Part shown: in pieces, positions 1-8,362 of the stretch
Layout: every line of letters starts with the position of its first letter
Position numbering within the stretch: position 1 is the stretch's first letter
Assembly (NCBI GenBank): GCA_937892655.1
Contig: CALBJC010000115.1
Coordinates: forward strand, 1-32,625
Direction: 5' to 3'
Length of the DNA stretch: 32,625 nt
Origin: an uncultured Clostridia bacterium
GTDB lineage: Bacteria; Bacillota; Clostridia; Oscillospirales; Ruminococcaceae
Program-made: the position numbers and the translations under genes
Notes under the pieces: generated by a model
Told to the model about the DNA's origin: nothing
Databases searched by the model: none
Seen by the model: the letters and a program-made list of their open reading frames with translations, nothing else

Positions 1-487
1 TTTCCTTCATTTCGTCGATAAGCTCTTCAAAGTACTTCTTACCAACTTCCATAACTACGTCAGAGTACATCTGAATGAATCTTCTGTAGCAGTCCCAAGC
101 CCATCTAGCGTTGCCTGACTTCTTAGCCATAACGTCAACTACTGTTTCGTTAAGACCAAGGTTTAAGATTGTGTCCATCATACCAGGCATTGAAGCTCTA
201 GCACCTGAACGTACTGATACGAGAAGTGGATTTTCTGAATCGCCGAACTTCTTGCCTGCGATTTCTTCCAGCTTCTTGATGTTTTCTAAGATCTGTTCCT
301 GGATTTCAGCATTGATCTGCTTGCCGTCCTCATAGTACTGTGTACAAGCTTCTGTTGATACAGTAAAGCCCTGTGGAACAGGAAGACCAAGCTTTGTCAT
401 CTCAGCGAGGTTTGCACCCTTACCACCGAGGAGTTCTCTCATTGAGCCATCGCCCTCAGAGAACAAATAAACCCATTTTCTGCTCAT
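1..487 (-). CDS. ppdK: Pyruvate, phosphate dikinase, N-terminal part (cut by window edge)
   Basis: The minus-strand frame starts at ATG 487-485 and runs off the left edge without a stop, giving about 162 residues. It begins MSRKWVYLFSEGDG and contains the PPDK nucleotide-binding motifs LLGGKGANLAEM and VRSGARASMPGMMDTILNLG. PPDK is cytoplasmic and interconverts pyruvate, ATP and Pi with PEP, AMP and PPi. In anaerobes it often replaces or supplements pyruvate kinase. A GGAGG ribosome binding site lies just upstream of the ATG, and a sigma-A-like promoter lies at 585-613. The catalytic His domain and PEP-binding barrel are outside the window. Family identity is secure from the N-terminal motifs. 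Confidence 0.95.
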   Translation of the reverse strand, partial: MSRKWVYLFSEGDGSMRELLGGKGANLAEMTKLGLPVPQGFTVSTEACTQYYEDGKQINAEIQEQILENIKKLEEIAGKKFGDSENPLLVSVRSGARASMPGMMDTILNLGLNETVVDVMAKKSGNARWAWDCYRRFIQMYSDVVMEVGKKYFEELIDEMKE

Positions 488-584
488 TGGTTTCTACCTC
501 CAAAAAATTTGAAATTCCCGTAAATGCTGTGAAAATTTCTGTAAATGGATACAGTAATCCCACATTTCTTACGGACGTACTAAT

Positions 585-613
585 ATTATAGCAGATTTAA
601 AAGAAAATTCCAA
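585..613 (-). promoter_or_regulatory. Sigma-A-like promoter of ppdK
   Basis: On the minus strand a TTGGAA -35 box (608-613) and a TATAAT -10 box (585-590) are separated by 17 bp. This implies a leader of roughly 90 nt before the ppdK start at 487. Seen by eye only. Confidence 0.6.
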
Positions 614-707
614 TAGTTTCACAAAAATTTTTCGAAGAAATTCTGCACAACTTTATGTTAAATATTAGTCAATTTACATAAAAAACAGATAAATGGGCTT
701 TTTGCTA

Positions 708-736
708 TTGAATTTATGCGCCTTTTTTGGCATAAT
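708..736 (+). promoter_or_regulatory. Sigma-A-like promoter of glmU
   Basis: TTGAAT (708-713) and CATAAT (731-736) are spaced by 17 bp, about 60 nt before the glmU start. A second -10-like TATAAT lies at 744-749 but has no good -35 box. Confidence 0.5.
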
Positions 737-796
737 GAGTATATATAATACTATAACAATAATCTGTTTATATAAATTTGAAAGGACTGACGATTT

Positions 797-2197
797 ATGG
801 GTAACTGCGCAGTTATACTTGCAGGCGGTCAGGGTAAGAGAATGAAGGCAGATATGCCTAAGGCATTATGTGAGGTTTTGGATACTCCGATGCTCGATTG
901 GGTAACAAAGGCTGCTGAGGATTCAGGCATCAACGATATCTGTATCGTAACCGGCTATCGCCATGAGGATATTGATAAACACCTAAACGGCAAATATGAA
1001 ACCGTTGTTCAGACAGAGCGATTAGGCACAGGTCACGCTGTTATGCAGGCTAGGGATTTTCTTAGCACTCGTCCTGACGGGCACACGATTATTTTTTACG
1101 GTGACGCTCCGTTTATCGACAAGGAAACTATAACAGATGCGCTTGACCTTCACATTAAAAATGACCACGCTGTAACGGTTGTAACATCTATTGCTGATGA
1201 CCCTACAGGCTATGGCAGAATTGTAAGAGATGAAGAAGGCATCAAGGCTATTGTTGAGCATCGTGACTGCACCCCTACCCAGCTTATGATAAACGAGGTA
1301 AACTCAGGCGTTTACTGGTTTAAAACTGCTGACCTTTTAGACGTTATCTTTGATATTTCGCCAAACAATGCTCAGGGCGAATATTACCTTACAGACGCAA
1401 TTTCTCTTCTACTTCAGAAGGGCAAAAAGGCAGGCTCATACATTTCACAGAACAAGAATGTAGCACTTGGCGCTAATGACAGAAGAGGTCTTCTGAATTT
1501 AAATAACATCGCAAGAATGGAGATAATCAACCGTCATCTTGACAACGGCGTAAACTTCACCTGTACAGATGGCGTTATCATCGGTCAGAATGTTATGATC
1601 GGCGTTGGCACTACAATTCAGGGCGGTACAATACTGCAGGGCTTTACAAACATCGGTGAAAACTGCGATATAGGCCCTAATACCCTTATCTCAAACTGTA
1701 CTGTTGGCAACGAAACAAAGCTAAACTCCATTCAGGCGGCTGACTCTGTTATCGGCAACAACGTAAAGATTGGCCCATTTGTTAATATAAGACCGGGCAG
1801 CGTTATCAAGGACAGAGTTAAAATCGGTGACTTTGTTGAGATTAAAAATTCAGTTATCGATGAGGCTACTTCTGTAGCGCACCTGACTTACATAGGCGAC
1901 AGCGATGTAGGCAAGAATGTAAACTTCGGCTGTGGCTGTACTACCGCTAACTATGACGGCGAAAACAAGTACAGAACGGTTGTCGGCGACAACTCATTTA
2001 TCGGCTGTAACACAAACCTTATCGCCCCTGTAAAGGTTGGTAAGAGCGCATACACAGCGGCAGGCTCAACTATCACAAGAGACGTTCCTGACGGCGCTTT
2101 GGCAATTGAGCGAGGTCAGACAGTAGTCAAGGAAGGCTTTGCTACAAGAAAGCTTAAGGTAAGAACTGAAAAGTTTGAAAAGGCTAAGAGGAAATAA
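797..2197 (+). CDS. glmU: Bifunctional GlmU: UDP-GlcNAc pyrophosphorylase / glucosamine-1-P acetyltransferase
   Basis: The 466-residue product makes UDP-GlcNAc from glucosamine-1-phosphate, acetyl-CoA and UTP in the cytoplasm, for peptidoglycan and other cell-wall polymers. The N-terminal nucleotidyltransferase domain (about 1-230) opens with AVILAGGQGKRM followed by MPKALCEVLD, the usual uridylyltransferase loop. The C-terminal half (about 250-450) is a left-handed beta-helix of imperfect hexapeptide repeats (for example VIGNNVKIGPFVNIRPGS). It also carries the acetyltransferase motif around YIGDSDVGKNVNFGCG and NYDGENKYRT. Length is normal for the family. An AAAGGA ribosome binding site precedes the ATG. 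It is followed on the same strand by pth and mfd. Confidence 0.97.
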   Translation: MGNCAVILAGGQGKRMKADMPKALCEVLDTPMLDWVTKAAEDSGINDICIVTGYRHEDIDKHLNGKYETVVQTERLGTGHAVMQARDFLSTRPDGHTIIFYGDAPFIDKETITDALDLHIKNDHAVTVVTSIADDPTGYGRIVRDEEGIKAIVEHRDCTPTQLMINEVNSGVYWFKTADLLDVIFDISPNNAQGEYYLTDAISLLLQKGKKAGSYISQNKNVALGANDRRGLLNLNNIARMEIINRHLDNGVNFTCTDGVIIGQNVMIGVGTTIQGGTILQGFTNIGENCDIGPNTLISNCTVGNETKLNSIQAADSVIGNNVKIGPFVNIRPGSVIKDRVKIGDFVEIKNSVIDEATSVAHLTYIGDSDVGKNVNFGCGCTTANYDGENKYRTVVGDNSFIGCNTNLIAPVKVGKSAYTAAGSTITRDVPDGALAIERGQTVVKEGFATRKLKVRTEKFEKAKRK

Positions 2198-2230
2198 TTA
2201 AAAGTAATTAAAAATTCTATATCCGCTGAC

Positions 2231-2256
2231 ACCCCGTACCCTCTCGGTTACGGGGT
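2231..2256 (+). terminator. Hairpin between glmU and pth (weak terminator or attenuator)
   Basis: An eight-base-pair GC-rich stem (ACCCCGTA pairing with TACGGGGT) closes a loop of about ten bases. What follows is TAAAGTGGTTTT rather than a clean U-run. It lies 35 nt before the pth start, so it may reduce rather than end transcription into pth-mfd, or stabilise the processed pth mRNA. Confidence 0.45.
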
Positions 2257-2290
2257 TAAAGTGGTTTTAAAAAAGTGAGGTTGTATTTTT

Positions 2291-2863
2291 ATGGCAGCAG
2301 TTGAATATATTATTGTAGGGCTTGGAAACCCTGGCTCAAAATACGAAACTACAAGGCATAATGCTGGCTTTCTGACAGTAGCTCGCCTTGCTGATAAGCT
2401 CAATATTAAGCTCAACAAGCTCAAATTCAAGTCCCTATGCGGCGAGAGTATGATATTTGGCAAAAAGTGCCTTATAATGCAGCCGCAGACTTTTATGAAC
2501 AACTCGGGCGAGGCTGTTGTGGAGGCTATGAAATTCTACAAGGTGCCGATAGAGAATGTTCTGGTAATCTATGATGACATCTCTCTTGCCCCTTCACAGC
2601 TGAGAATAAGAAGAAAAGGCTCTGACGGCGGTCACAACGGTATAAAGAGCATTATCTACCTTACAGGTAAGGATACATTCCCAAGAATCAAGATTGGCGT
2701 AGGCGCAAAGCCTCACCCTGACTATGACCTTGCTGACTGGGTTTTATCAAACTTTACCCCAAACGAAAGAAAACCGATGGAAGAAGCTATAGACAAGGCC
2801 TGCGAGGCTGTTGAGCTCATTGTTTCGGGTAAGCTCGATCAGGCTATGAACAAATTCAACTAG
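2291..2863 (+). CDS. pth: Peptidyl-tRNA hydrolase
   Basis: This 190-residue cytoplasmic enzyme cleaves peptidyl-tRNAs that drop off the ribosome, recycling tRNA. Family signatures are visible: IIVGLGNPGSKYETTRHNAGF at the N-terminus (catalytic His in RHNAGF), QPQTFMNNSGEAV, VIYDDISL (catalytic Asp region) and GSDGGHNGIKSI. The length matches bacterial Pth. A GTGAGG ribosome binding site precedes the ATG. Only 8 bp separate its stop from mfd, so the two are co-transcribed. The pth-mfd pair is a common neighbourhood in Firmicutes. Confidence 0.97.
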   Translation: MAAVEYIIVGLGNPGSKYETTRHNAGFLTVARLADKLNIKLNKLKFKSLCGESMIFGKKCLIMQPQTFMNNSGEAVVEAMKFYKVPIENVLVIYDDISLAPSQLRIRRKGSDGGHNGIKSIIYLTGKDTFPRIKIGVGAKPHPDYDLADWVLSNFTPNERKPMEEAIDKACEAVELIVSGKLDQAMNKFN

Positions 2864-2871
2864 GTAAATTT

Positions 2872-5800
2872 ATGAGTATTTTTAATACCTTCTATGAAAA
2901 TCTCGACTATGCAAAAAAGCTTGACAGCGCAATAAAAGGGCAAAAGCTTCCCGCATCGTTATCGGGAGTTTCTCACATTCACAAATGTCATACAGCCTTT
3001 GGTCTTGCAAAAGATCAGAGGGTTTTTGTGTTGTGTGAGGACGAAGCTGCGGCAAGAAAAACCGCTGACGATATAAATGTTTTAGCAGACAAGACTATTG
3101 CCTGCGTTTTTGCGGCAAAGGATTTTTCATTCACCCACATTGAGAGTATTTCAAAGGAATATGAGCATCAGAGAATTGAGGCTTTATCAAAGCTTATAAG
3201 CGGTGAATGCAAGATTATTGTAGCTTCAGTTGAAGCTGCAATGCAGGCTACTATCCCAAAAGATATTCTTATTTCTCATACTGCTACGATTTCATCGGGC
3301 GATGAGATTGATACAAAAAATTTAGCCTTAAAGCTTGTGAAAATGGGCTATACAAAAACCTCTCAGGTTGAGGGTCAGGCTCAGTTTTCAATCAGAGGCT
3401 CAATTGTTGACATCTACCCCGTAAACGCCACAGCGCCGCTGAGAATCGAGCTTTGGGGCGATGAGGTTGATACGGTTTATACCTTTGATACTGAGTCACA
3501 AAGAAGAATTGACGCTGTTAAAAAGGCGGTTATAACCCCTGCAAATGAAATCTGCTATGAGTCAGACGAGGTACTTGTTGAAAAAATTCAGGTGCTCGCT
3601 TCAAAACAGCGCTCTAAAAAGGCTGATATCATAAAGGCAAATCTGCAAAAGGATATTGAGCGCATAGGCAGTAAAATTACCCTTAATAATATGGATAAGT
3701 ATTATGCTCTTTGCTACCCTGACGCCGCTAGCGTTTTAGATTATTTTGATGACGGTATAGCGCTTATTTTCGAGCATACGAACTGTCTTGAAAAAGCAAA
3801 GGCTTATACCTCACAGCTTTCAGAGGATATAAAGATTTTCTTTGAAGAGGGCATTTTATGCAAGGGGCTTGAAAGCTTTTATTTTGAGATGCCGCAGATT
3901 CTTCAAAAATGTGATGAAATAGGCTCTGTTTACTGCGATTCATTCCTACGAGGCTCAGGCGGGCTTAAATTCAAAACGCTCATTATGGCAAACGCCTTGC
4001 AGACGGCTAACTGGAGCGGTGACATAAAACAGCTCATAGAAGACCTTGAGATTTTCTGCGAGCGAGGCTACTGTACTGTTGTAATGGCGGGTACAGAAAA
4101 GACCGGCAAGATACTTGTAAATGACCTGCGTGACGCTGGCTTTGCCTGCGAGCTTTTAAAGGATAAAAGCCCGATAATCAAAAAGATGGTTTATGTAAGA
4201 CACGGCTCGGTTTCAGGCGGCTTTGAATTTCCTGACGAGTGCCTTGCATTTATAACTCAGGCTAAGGCTTTAAATTCTTCTCAGCGAAAGGTTAAAAAGC
4301 GCAAGAAGGGCGAAGAGATAAAGAGCCTTTCAGACGTTACAGAGGGCGATTTAGTTGTTCACAGCATTTATGGCATCGGTAAATTTGTCGGCATAAAACA
4401 GCTTGAAAATGACAATGTTTTAAGAGATTACATCACTATCAAATACGCAGGTACCGACGTTTTGTATGTTCCCGTTACTCAGCTTGACCTTATTTCAAGA
4501 TATATAGGTCCTCGTGATGACAGCTCTGTAAAGCTCAACAAGCTTGGCGGTGAGGGCTGGCAGAAAACAAGAGCGAGGGTTAAAAGCGCTGTTGCTGATA
4601 TGGCAAAGGAGCTTATCGAGCTTTATGCAAAGCGTCAGACGAGCAAGGGATATGCATTCTCGTCCGACAACGACTGGCAGGCTGAATTTGAAGAACGCTT
4701 TGACTATATGGAAACTGACGATCAGCTGAGGAGTATTGAAGAGATAAAGGCTGATATGCAAAAGGCTGTACCTATGGACAGACTGCTATGCGGTGACGTT
4801 GGCTTTGGTAAAACAGAGGTAGCACTGCGCGCTGCTATGAAATGTATTTTAGACTCAAAGCAATGCGCCATTTTAGTACCTACCACAGTTTTAGCGTGGC
4901 AGCATTATCAGACAGCGCTCAGGCGTTTTGAGCATTTTCCGATAAAGATTGAGCTTTTATCAAGATTTAGAACTCCAAAACAGCGTGAAGAGATCGTAAG
5001 AGCTGTAAACAGAGGTGAGATCGACCTTATTATCGGTACTCACAGAATTGTTCAGAAGGACGTTGTTTTCAAAAACTTAGGTCTTGCAATTATTGACGAG
5101 GAGCAGCGTTTTGGCGTTGCACACAAGGAAAAATTCAAGGAGCTTTTTGCTGGCGTTGATATGCTCACCCTTTCTGCAACCCCTATTCCGAGAACGCTCA
5201 ATATGGCGATGTCGGGTATAAGGGATATGTCGGTAATCGAAGAGCCTCCGCAGGACAGACAGCCTGTTCAGACCTATGTTATCGAGCATAACGACGGAGT
5301 AATTTTGCAGGCTATTGCAAAGGAGCTAAGGCGTGGCGGTCAGGTTTACTATATACACAACCGCATTGAAACGATAGAGCGATGCGTTATGAAGCTTCAG
5401 AGTATGCTCCCTGATGCAAGAATAGGTATTGCGCATGGCGCTATTGATGAAAAGGCTCTCTCTGAAATATGGCGACAGCTTATTGACAGAGAGATTGATA
5501 TTTTAGTATGCACTACCCTTATCGAAACGGGCGTTGATGTACCAAACGTCAACACCCTTATCATTGAAGACGCAGACAGACTCGGTCTTTCACAGCTTTA
5601 TCAGCTAAGAGGCAGAGTTGGCAGATCAAACAAAAGAGCGTTTGCATACTTTACCTTCAGAAAAGGCAAGGCGCTTTCTGAAATCGCCGACAAGCGACTT
5701 TCTGCAATCAAGGAGTTTACTCAGTTTGGCTCGGGTTTCAGGATAGCTATGCGTGACCTTGAAATAAGAGGTGCAGGCTCGATACTCAGCGCAAAACAGC

Positions 5801-6363
5801 ACGGCCATATGGAAGCGGTAGGCTATGATATGTATATAAGGCTTTTATCCGAGGCTATTGCCGAGCAAAAGGGCGAGGCACTCCCCCGTTCACCTGAGGA
5901 CTGTCTTGTTGATATTGCCATTGAAGCGTATATCCCTGAAAGCTATATTGAGTCACTCAGTCAGCGTATTGAATGCTACAGAAAGATAGCTTGTATTCAG
6001 AATAAAGACGATTATATGGATGTTTTAGATGAGTTTATCGACCGCTACGGTGACCCGCCAAAATCGGTTATCGGGCTTGCAGATGTAGCGCTTATGAGAA
6101 ATACAGCCTCATCGCTTAAAATTACTGAAATCACACAGCAAGGCGATTTTGTTTTATTCTTTATAAAGTATATGACAAACAATCAGATAGTAGCGCTCAA
6201 TACAAACTATAAAAACAGAATTGCGTTTATCGGCAGCGGTAAATCATATTTTAAAATAAAGCTTTTACCAAAACAAAAAACCCCTTCACTGATGAAAGAG
6301 GTTTTAGAGCTTATGGTTGAAAATAATACAGATACTGAAACTATCGAAAAACTGACAAACTAA
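2872..6363 (+). CDS. mfd: Transcription-repair coupling factor Mfd
   Basis: The 1163-residue SF2 translocase removes stalled RNA polymerase at DNA lesions and recruits the UvrABC excision machinery. Seen in order: an N-terminal UvrB-like region (AQFSIRGSIVDIYPV, residues about 165-180); an RNA-polymerase-interacting CarD-like segment (GDLVVHSIYGIGKFVGIKQL, about 490-510); the helicase core with Walker A GDVGFGKTEV near residue 641 and the DEEQ box near 742; then TLSATPIPRTL and the translocation motif region LYQLRGRVGRS. The TRCF C-terminal domain follows. No frameshift or missing motif was noticed. The length is normal. A bidirectional terminator follows directly. Confidence 0.97.
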   Translation: MSIFNTFYENLDYAKKLDSAIKGQKLPASLSGVSHIHKCHTAFGLAKDQRVFVLCEDEAAARKTADDINVLADKTIACVFAAKDFSFTHIESISKEYEHQRIEALSKLISGECKIIVASVEAAMQATIPKDILISHTATISSGDEIDTKNLALKLVKMGYTKTSQVEGQAQFSIRGSIVDIYPVNATAPLRIELWGDEVDTVYTFDTESQRRIDAVKKAVITPANEICYESDEVLVEKIQVLASKQRSKKADIIKANLQKDIERIGSKITLNNMDKYYALCYPDAASVLDYFDDGIALIFEHTNCLEKAKAYTSQLSEDIKIFFEEGILCKGLESFYFEMPQILQKCDEIGSVYCDSFLRGSGGLKFKTLIMANALQTANWSGDIKQLIEDLEIFCERGYCTVVMAGTEKTGKILVNDLRDAGFACELLKDKSPIIKKMVYVRHGSVSGGFEFPDECLAFITQAKALNSSQRKVKKRKKGEEIKSLSDVTEGDLVVHSIYGIGKFVGIKQLENDNVLRDYITIKYAGTDVLYVPVTQLDLISRYIGPRDDSSVKLNKLGGEGWQKTRARVKSAVADMAKELIELYAKRQTSKGYAFSSDNDWQAEFEERFDYMETDDQLRSIEEIKADMQKAVPMDRLLCGDVGFGKTEVALRAAMKCILDSKQCAILVPTTVLAWQHYQTALRRFEHFPIKIELLSRFRTPKQREEIVRAVNRGEIDLIIGTHRIVQKDVVFKNLGLAIIDEEQRFGVAHKEKFKELFAGVDMLTLSATPIPRTLNMAMSGIRDMSVIEEPPQDRQPVQTYVIEHNDGVILQAIAKELRRGGQVYYIHNRIETIERCVMKLQSMLPDARIGIAHGAIDEKALSEIWRQLIDREIDILVCTTLIETGVDVPNVNTLIIEDADRLGLSQLYQLRGRVGRSNKRAFAYFTFRKGKALSEIADKRLSAIKEFTQFGSGFRIAMRDLEIRGAGSILSAKQHGHMEAVGYDMYIRLLSEAIAEQKGEALPRSPEDCLVDIAIEAYIPESYIESLSQRIECYRKIACIQNKDDYMDVLDEFIDRYGDPPKSVIGLADVALMRNTASSLKITEITQQGDFVLFFIKYMTNNQIVALNTNYKNRIAFIGSGKSYFKIKLLPKQKTPSLMKEVLELMVENNTDTETIEKLTN

Positions 6364-6395
6364 AAAAATCCGAAGGCTAAAACCTTCGGATTTTT
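6364..6395. terminator. Bidirectional intrinsic terminator between mfd and the GH5 gene
   Basis: A perfect 13-bp stem (AAAAATCCGAAGG pairing with CCTTCGGATTTTT) closes a six-base loop and is flanked by A and T runs on both sides. It can end the plus-strand pth-mfd transcript and the minus-strand GH5 transcript. Confidence 0.9.
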
Positions 6396-6399
6396 CTTT

Positions 6400-8142
6400 T
6401 TACTTAATTTCAACAGGCCAGTTTGAAATATACTGGTAAAGCAAAACTACATCACGGATAGATACATCATTATCGCCGTTTGTATCAGCCTTTGTAAGAT
6501 TTATTGTAACTGCGCGGTGTGAAATATGCTGATAGAGTAAAACTACATCTCGAATATCAATTTCGCCGCTGTCGTTTACATCACCTGTATTTGTAACAGC
6601 AGGGATTGTTGAACCGCCGTTATCGTCATCTTCTTCATTTTGTGGCACTACAAGCTCAAAATGATATACAGTTAAATCTGTACCCGCAGCGCCTACATAG
6701 ATTTTATCGAGATACTTCAAAAAGTCATCTGATTTAAAGCCTGATACGCAGTTTTCATAAGAATACTTTACATAGTATTTTCCGTTTTCAAGTGTTCCGC
6801 TTTCGCTTGAAGGGATTTTTGCCCATCCCTCACCGCCTGACATCGACTGGAAGATAAGCTCTATCTTATCCTTTGTGCCTGAGTATTCTACATAGAAATA
6901 CGCACCTTCTTCAATCGCCTTTCTGATAGGGATAGTAGCGTCAATAGAGAGTGCCTGCGACCAGCCCGAAGCTGACGACTCGCTGTCTGAGAATACAAAT
7001 TTATCCTCATCGCTGTCAGTATCTGCCGCAGGGTCATAGTTATTGTAGGTTGAAATGAGCATATCAGCGATATTGCTATAGGTAAATGACTTTGACCATC
7101 TGCTGTAAAGACCAAAGTTTTCAGCGCCTACATTAAAGGCGTTGTTATCCCACCATACAATCGGCATATCATACTTTGCCGCTACTGTTGCAAAAGCCTC
7201 TGCGTGAAGAAGTCGCTGGTCGGTATTATTCTTGTTGATTGAGCCAAATTCACCGATTACTACAGGAATACCCTTATCCTGAAAAAGCATTGACATACCC
7301 TCAAAGAGAGATTTCAAGCTCTTTTCATCATCTGATGTCCAGTTTGTGTGACCGGTACCGCTGAATGCAAAATCAAACGGCTGATAAGCGTGAATTGATA
7401 CTGCTATCATATCATCAGCCTCATTCTTTTCCCAGCCGAGCATTTTAGGAGTATCGCATGAAGCGCAGTATGTAGGGAGCATGATAAGACGTGAAGCATT
7501 GTTGCCGCCCGTTGCTCTGATAGCCGCACGGCCTACCTCGTTTACCTCATTGACAAGTGAGTAAAGCTCTGTGGTACCTGTCCAGTCCTCGCCGCTTCTT
7601 GGCTCGTTTATAATTTCAAAAATGAGCTTGTCACCGTAGTTTTTAAAGTGGTTTGCAACCTGAGTCCAAACAGCTGACACTTCATTCTTGACAGCCTGCT
7701 GGTCGGATGGGTTTGTTGTAAATTCATGCTGAATATCATTATGGTGGATATTGATAATAACATACATATCATTATCAAGGCCATAGTTTACAACCTCTTC
7801 AACACGGTTTAAAAAATCAGCACTTATTGTAAAGGTTGAAGAATTTGTATATCTTGTATCCCATCTTACAGGAATACGAAGGGTTTTAAAGCCTTTATCT
7901 GCAATATCATCGATCATATCCTTTGTTGTCGCAGGATTGCCCCATGCAGTTTCTGATGAACCCGCTTCAAGAGAGTTGCCAAGGTTCCAGCCTACTCCCA
8001 TATCAGAAACAATTTCCTGCGCTGTAAGACCACGCATTGTGGTATAGATAGCCTGTGCCTTTGGCGGCTCTACTGCAAACAAGCCTATACAAAGTACAAA
8101 TGACATTAAAGCGCTAAGCGCTCTTGAAAAATGTTTTTTCAT
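6400..8142 (-). CDS. Secreted GH5 family endoglucanase-like enzyme with C-terminal type I dockerin
   Basis: The 580-residue protein has a signal peptide (1-31, positive start, hydrophobic core, AQA cleavage site). A GH5 catalytic domain follows (about 37-365). GH5 hallmarks are GWNLGNSLEA near 51-60, the acid/base Glu180 in IINEPR, and the nucleophile Glu298 in VVIGEFG. Residues about 380-505 form a beta-rich module of unrecognised type, possibly carbohydrate-binding. Residues 519-580 form a dockerin with two Ca-binding repeats (GDVNDSGEIDIRDVVLL and ADTNGDNDVSIRDVVLL). The enzyme should cleave beta-1,4-glucan or a related plant polymer and dock onto a cohesin scaffold outside the cell. No scaffoldin or cohesin is in this window. 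Exact substrate cannot be read from sequence. A GAGGAG ribosome binding site precedes the ATG. Confidence 0.93.
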   Translation of the reverse strand: MKKHFSRALSALMSFVLCIGLFAVEPPKAQAIYTTMRGLTAQEIVSDMGVGWNLGNSLEAGSSETAWGNPATTKDMIDDIADKGFKTLRIPVRWDTRYTNSSTFTISADFLNRVEEVVNYGLDNDMYVIINIHHNDIQHEFTTNPSDQQAVKNEVSAVWTQVANHFKNYGDKLIFEIINEPRSGEDWTGTTELYSLVNEVNEVGRAAIRATGGNNASRLIMLPTYCASCDTPKMLGWEKNEADDMIAVSIHAYQPFDFAFSGTGHTNWTSDDEKSLKSLFEGMSMLFQDKGIPVVIGEFGSINKNNTDQRLLHAEAFATVAAKYDMPIVWWDNNAFNVGAENFGLYSRWSKSFTYSNIADMLISTYNNYDPAADTDSDEDKFVFSDSESSASGWSQALSIDATIPIRKAIEEGAYFYVEYSGTKDKIELIFQSMSGGEGWAKIPSSESGTLENGKYYVKYSYENCVSGFKSDDFLKYLDKIYVGAAGTDLTVYHFELVVPQNEEDDDNGGSTIPAVTNTGDVNDSGEIDIRDVVLLYQHISHRAVTINLTKADTNGDNDVSIRDVVLLYQYISNWPVEIK

Positions 8143-8197
8143 ACAAAAATCTCCTCAAAAATAACGTTACAGTTTAAGTTAAGTAAAGAATACCACA

Positions 8198-8225
8198 GTA
8201 AAATAGATTTTACAATAGATTTTAC
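8198..8225. promoter_or_regulatory. Candidate operator: 16-bp palindrome overlapping a tandem 12-bp repeat
   Basis: GTAAAAT-AG-ATTTTAC (8198-8213) is a perfect inverted repeat. Its second half is part of the 12-mer AATAGATTTTAC, repeated perfectly in tandem at 8202-8213 and 8214-8225. The element lies in the divergent gap, 56 bp upstream of the GH5 start, where a repressor or activator site would be expected. No known consensus was matched. Confidence 0.45.
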
Positions 8226-8301
8226 CAAAGCTTTACAAATAAATTTCTCTTGTCTGTCATTTTGCGACAATTTAATACCCATAAATAGTATATAATATGT
8301 A

Positions 8302-8329
8302 TTGACTTTAATCTCATTTATGATAAAAT
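8302..8329 (+). promoter_or_regulatory. Sigma-A-like promoter of the lipid kinase gene
   Basis: TTGACT (8302-8307) and TAAAAT (8324-8329) are spaced by 16 bp, about 30 nt before the start codon at 8363. Confidence 0.6.
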
Positions 8330-8362
8330 TATATGTAGATTGTTTTAAGAAAGGTTTAAGAA

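Larger units (their letters stand above)
488..796. other. Divergent intergenic region between ppdK and glmU
   Basis: This 309-bp AT-rich gap holds the minus-strand ppdK promoter (585-613) and the plus-strand glmU promoter (708-736). No convincing small gene, operator palindrome or structured RNA was found in the rest. Short open frames here lack a ribosome binding site or overlap ppdK. Confidence 0.6.
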
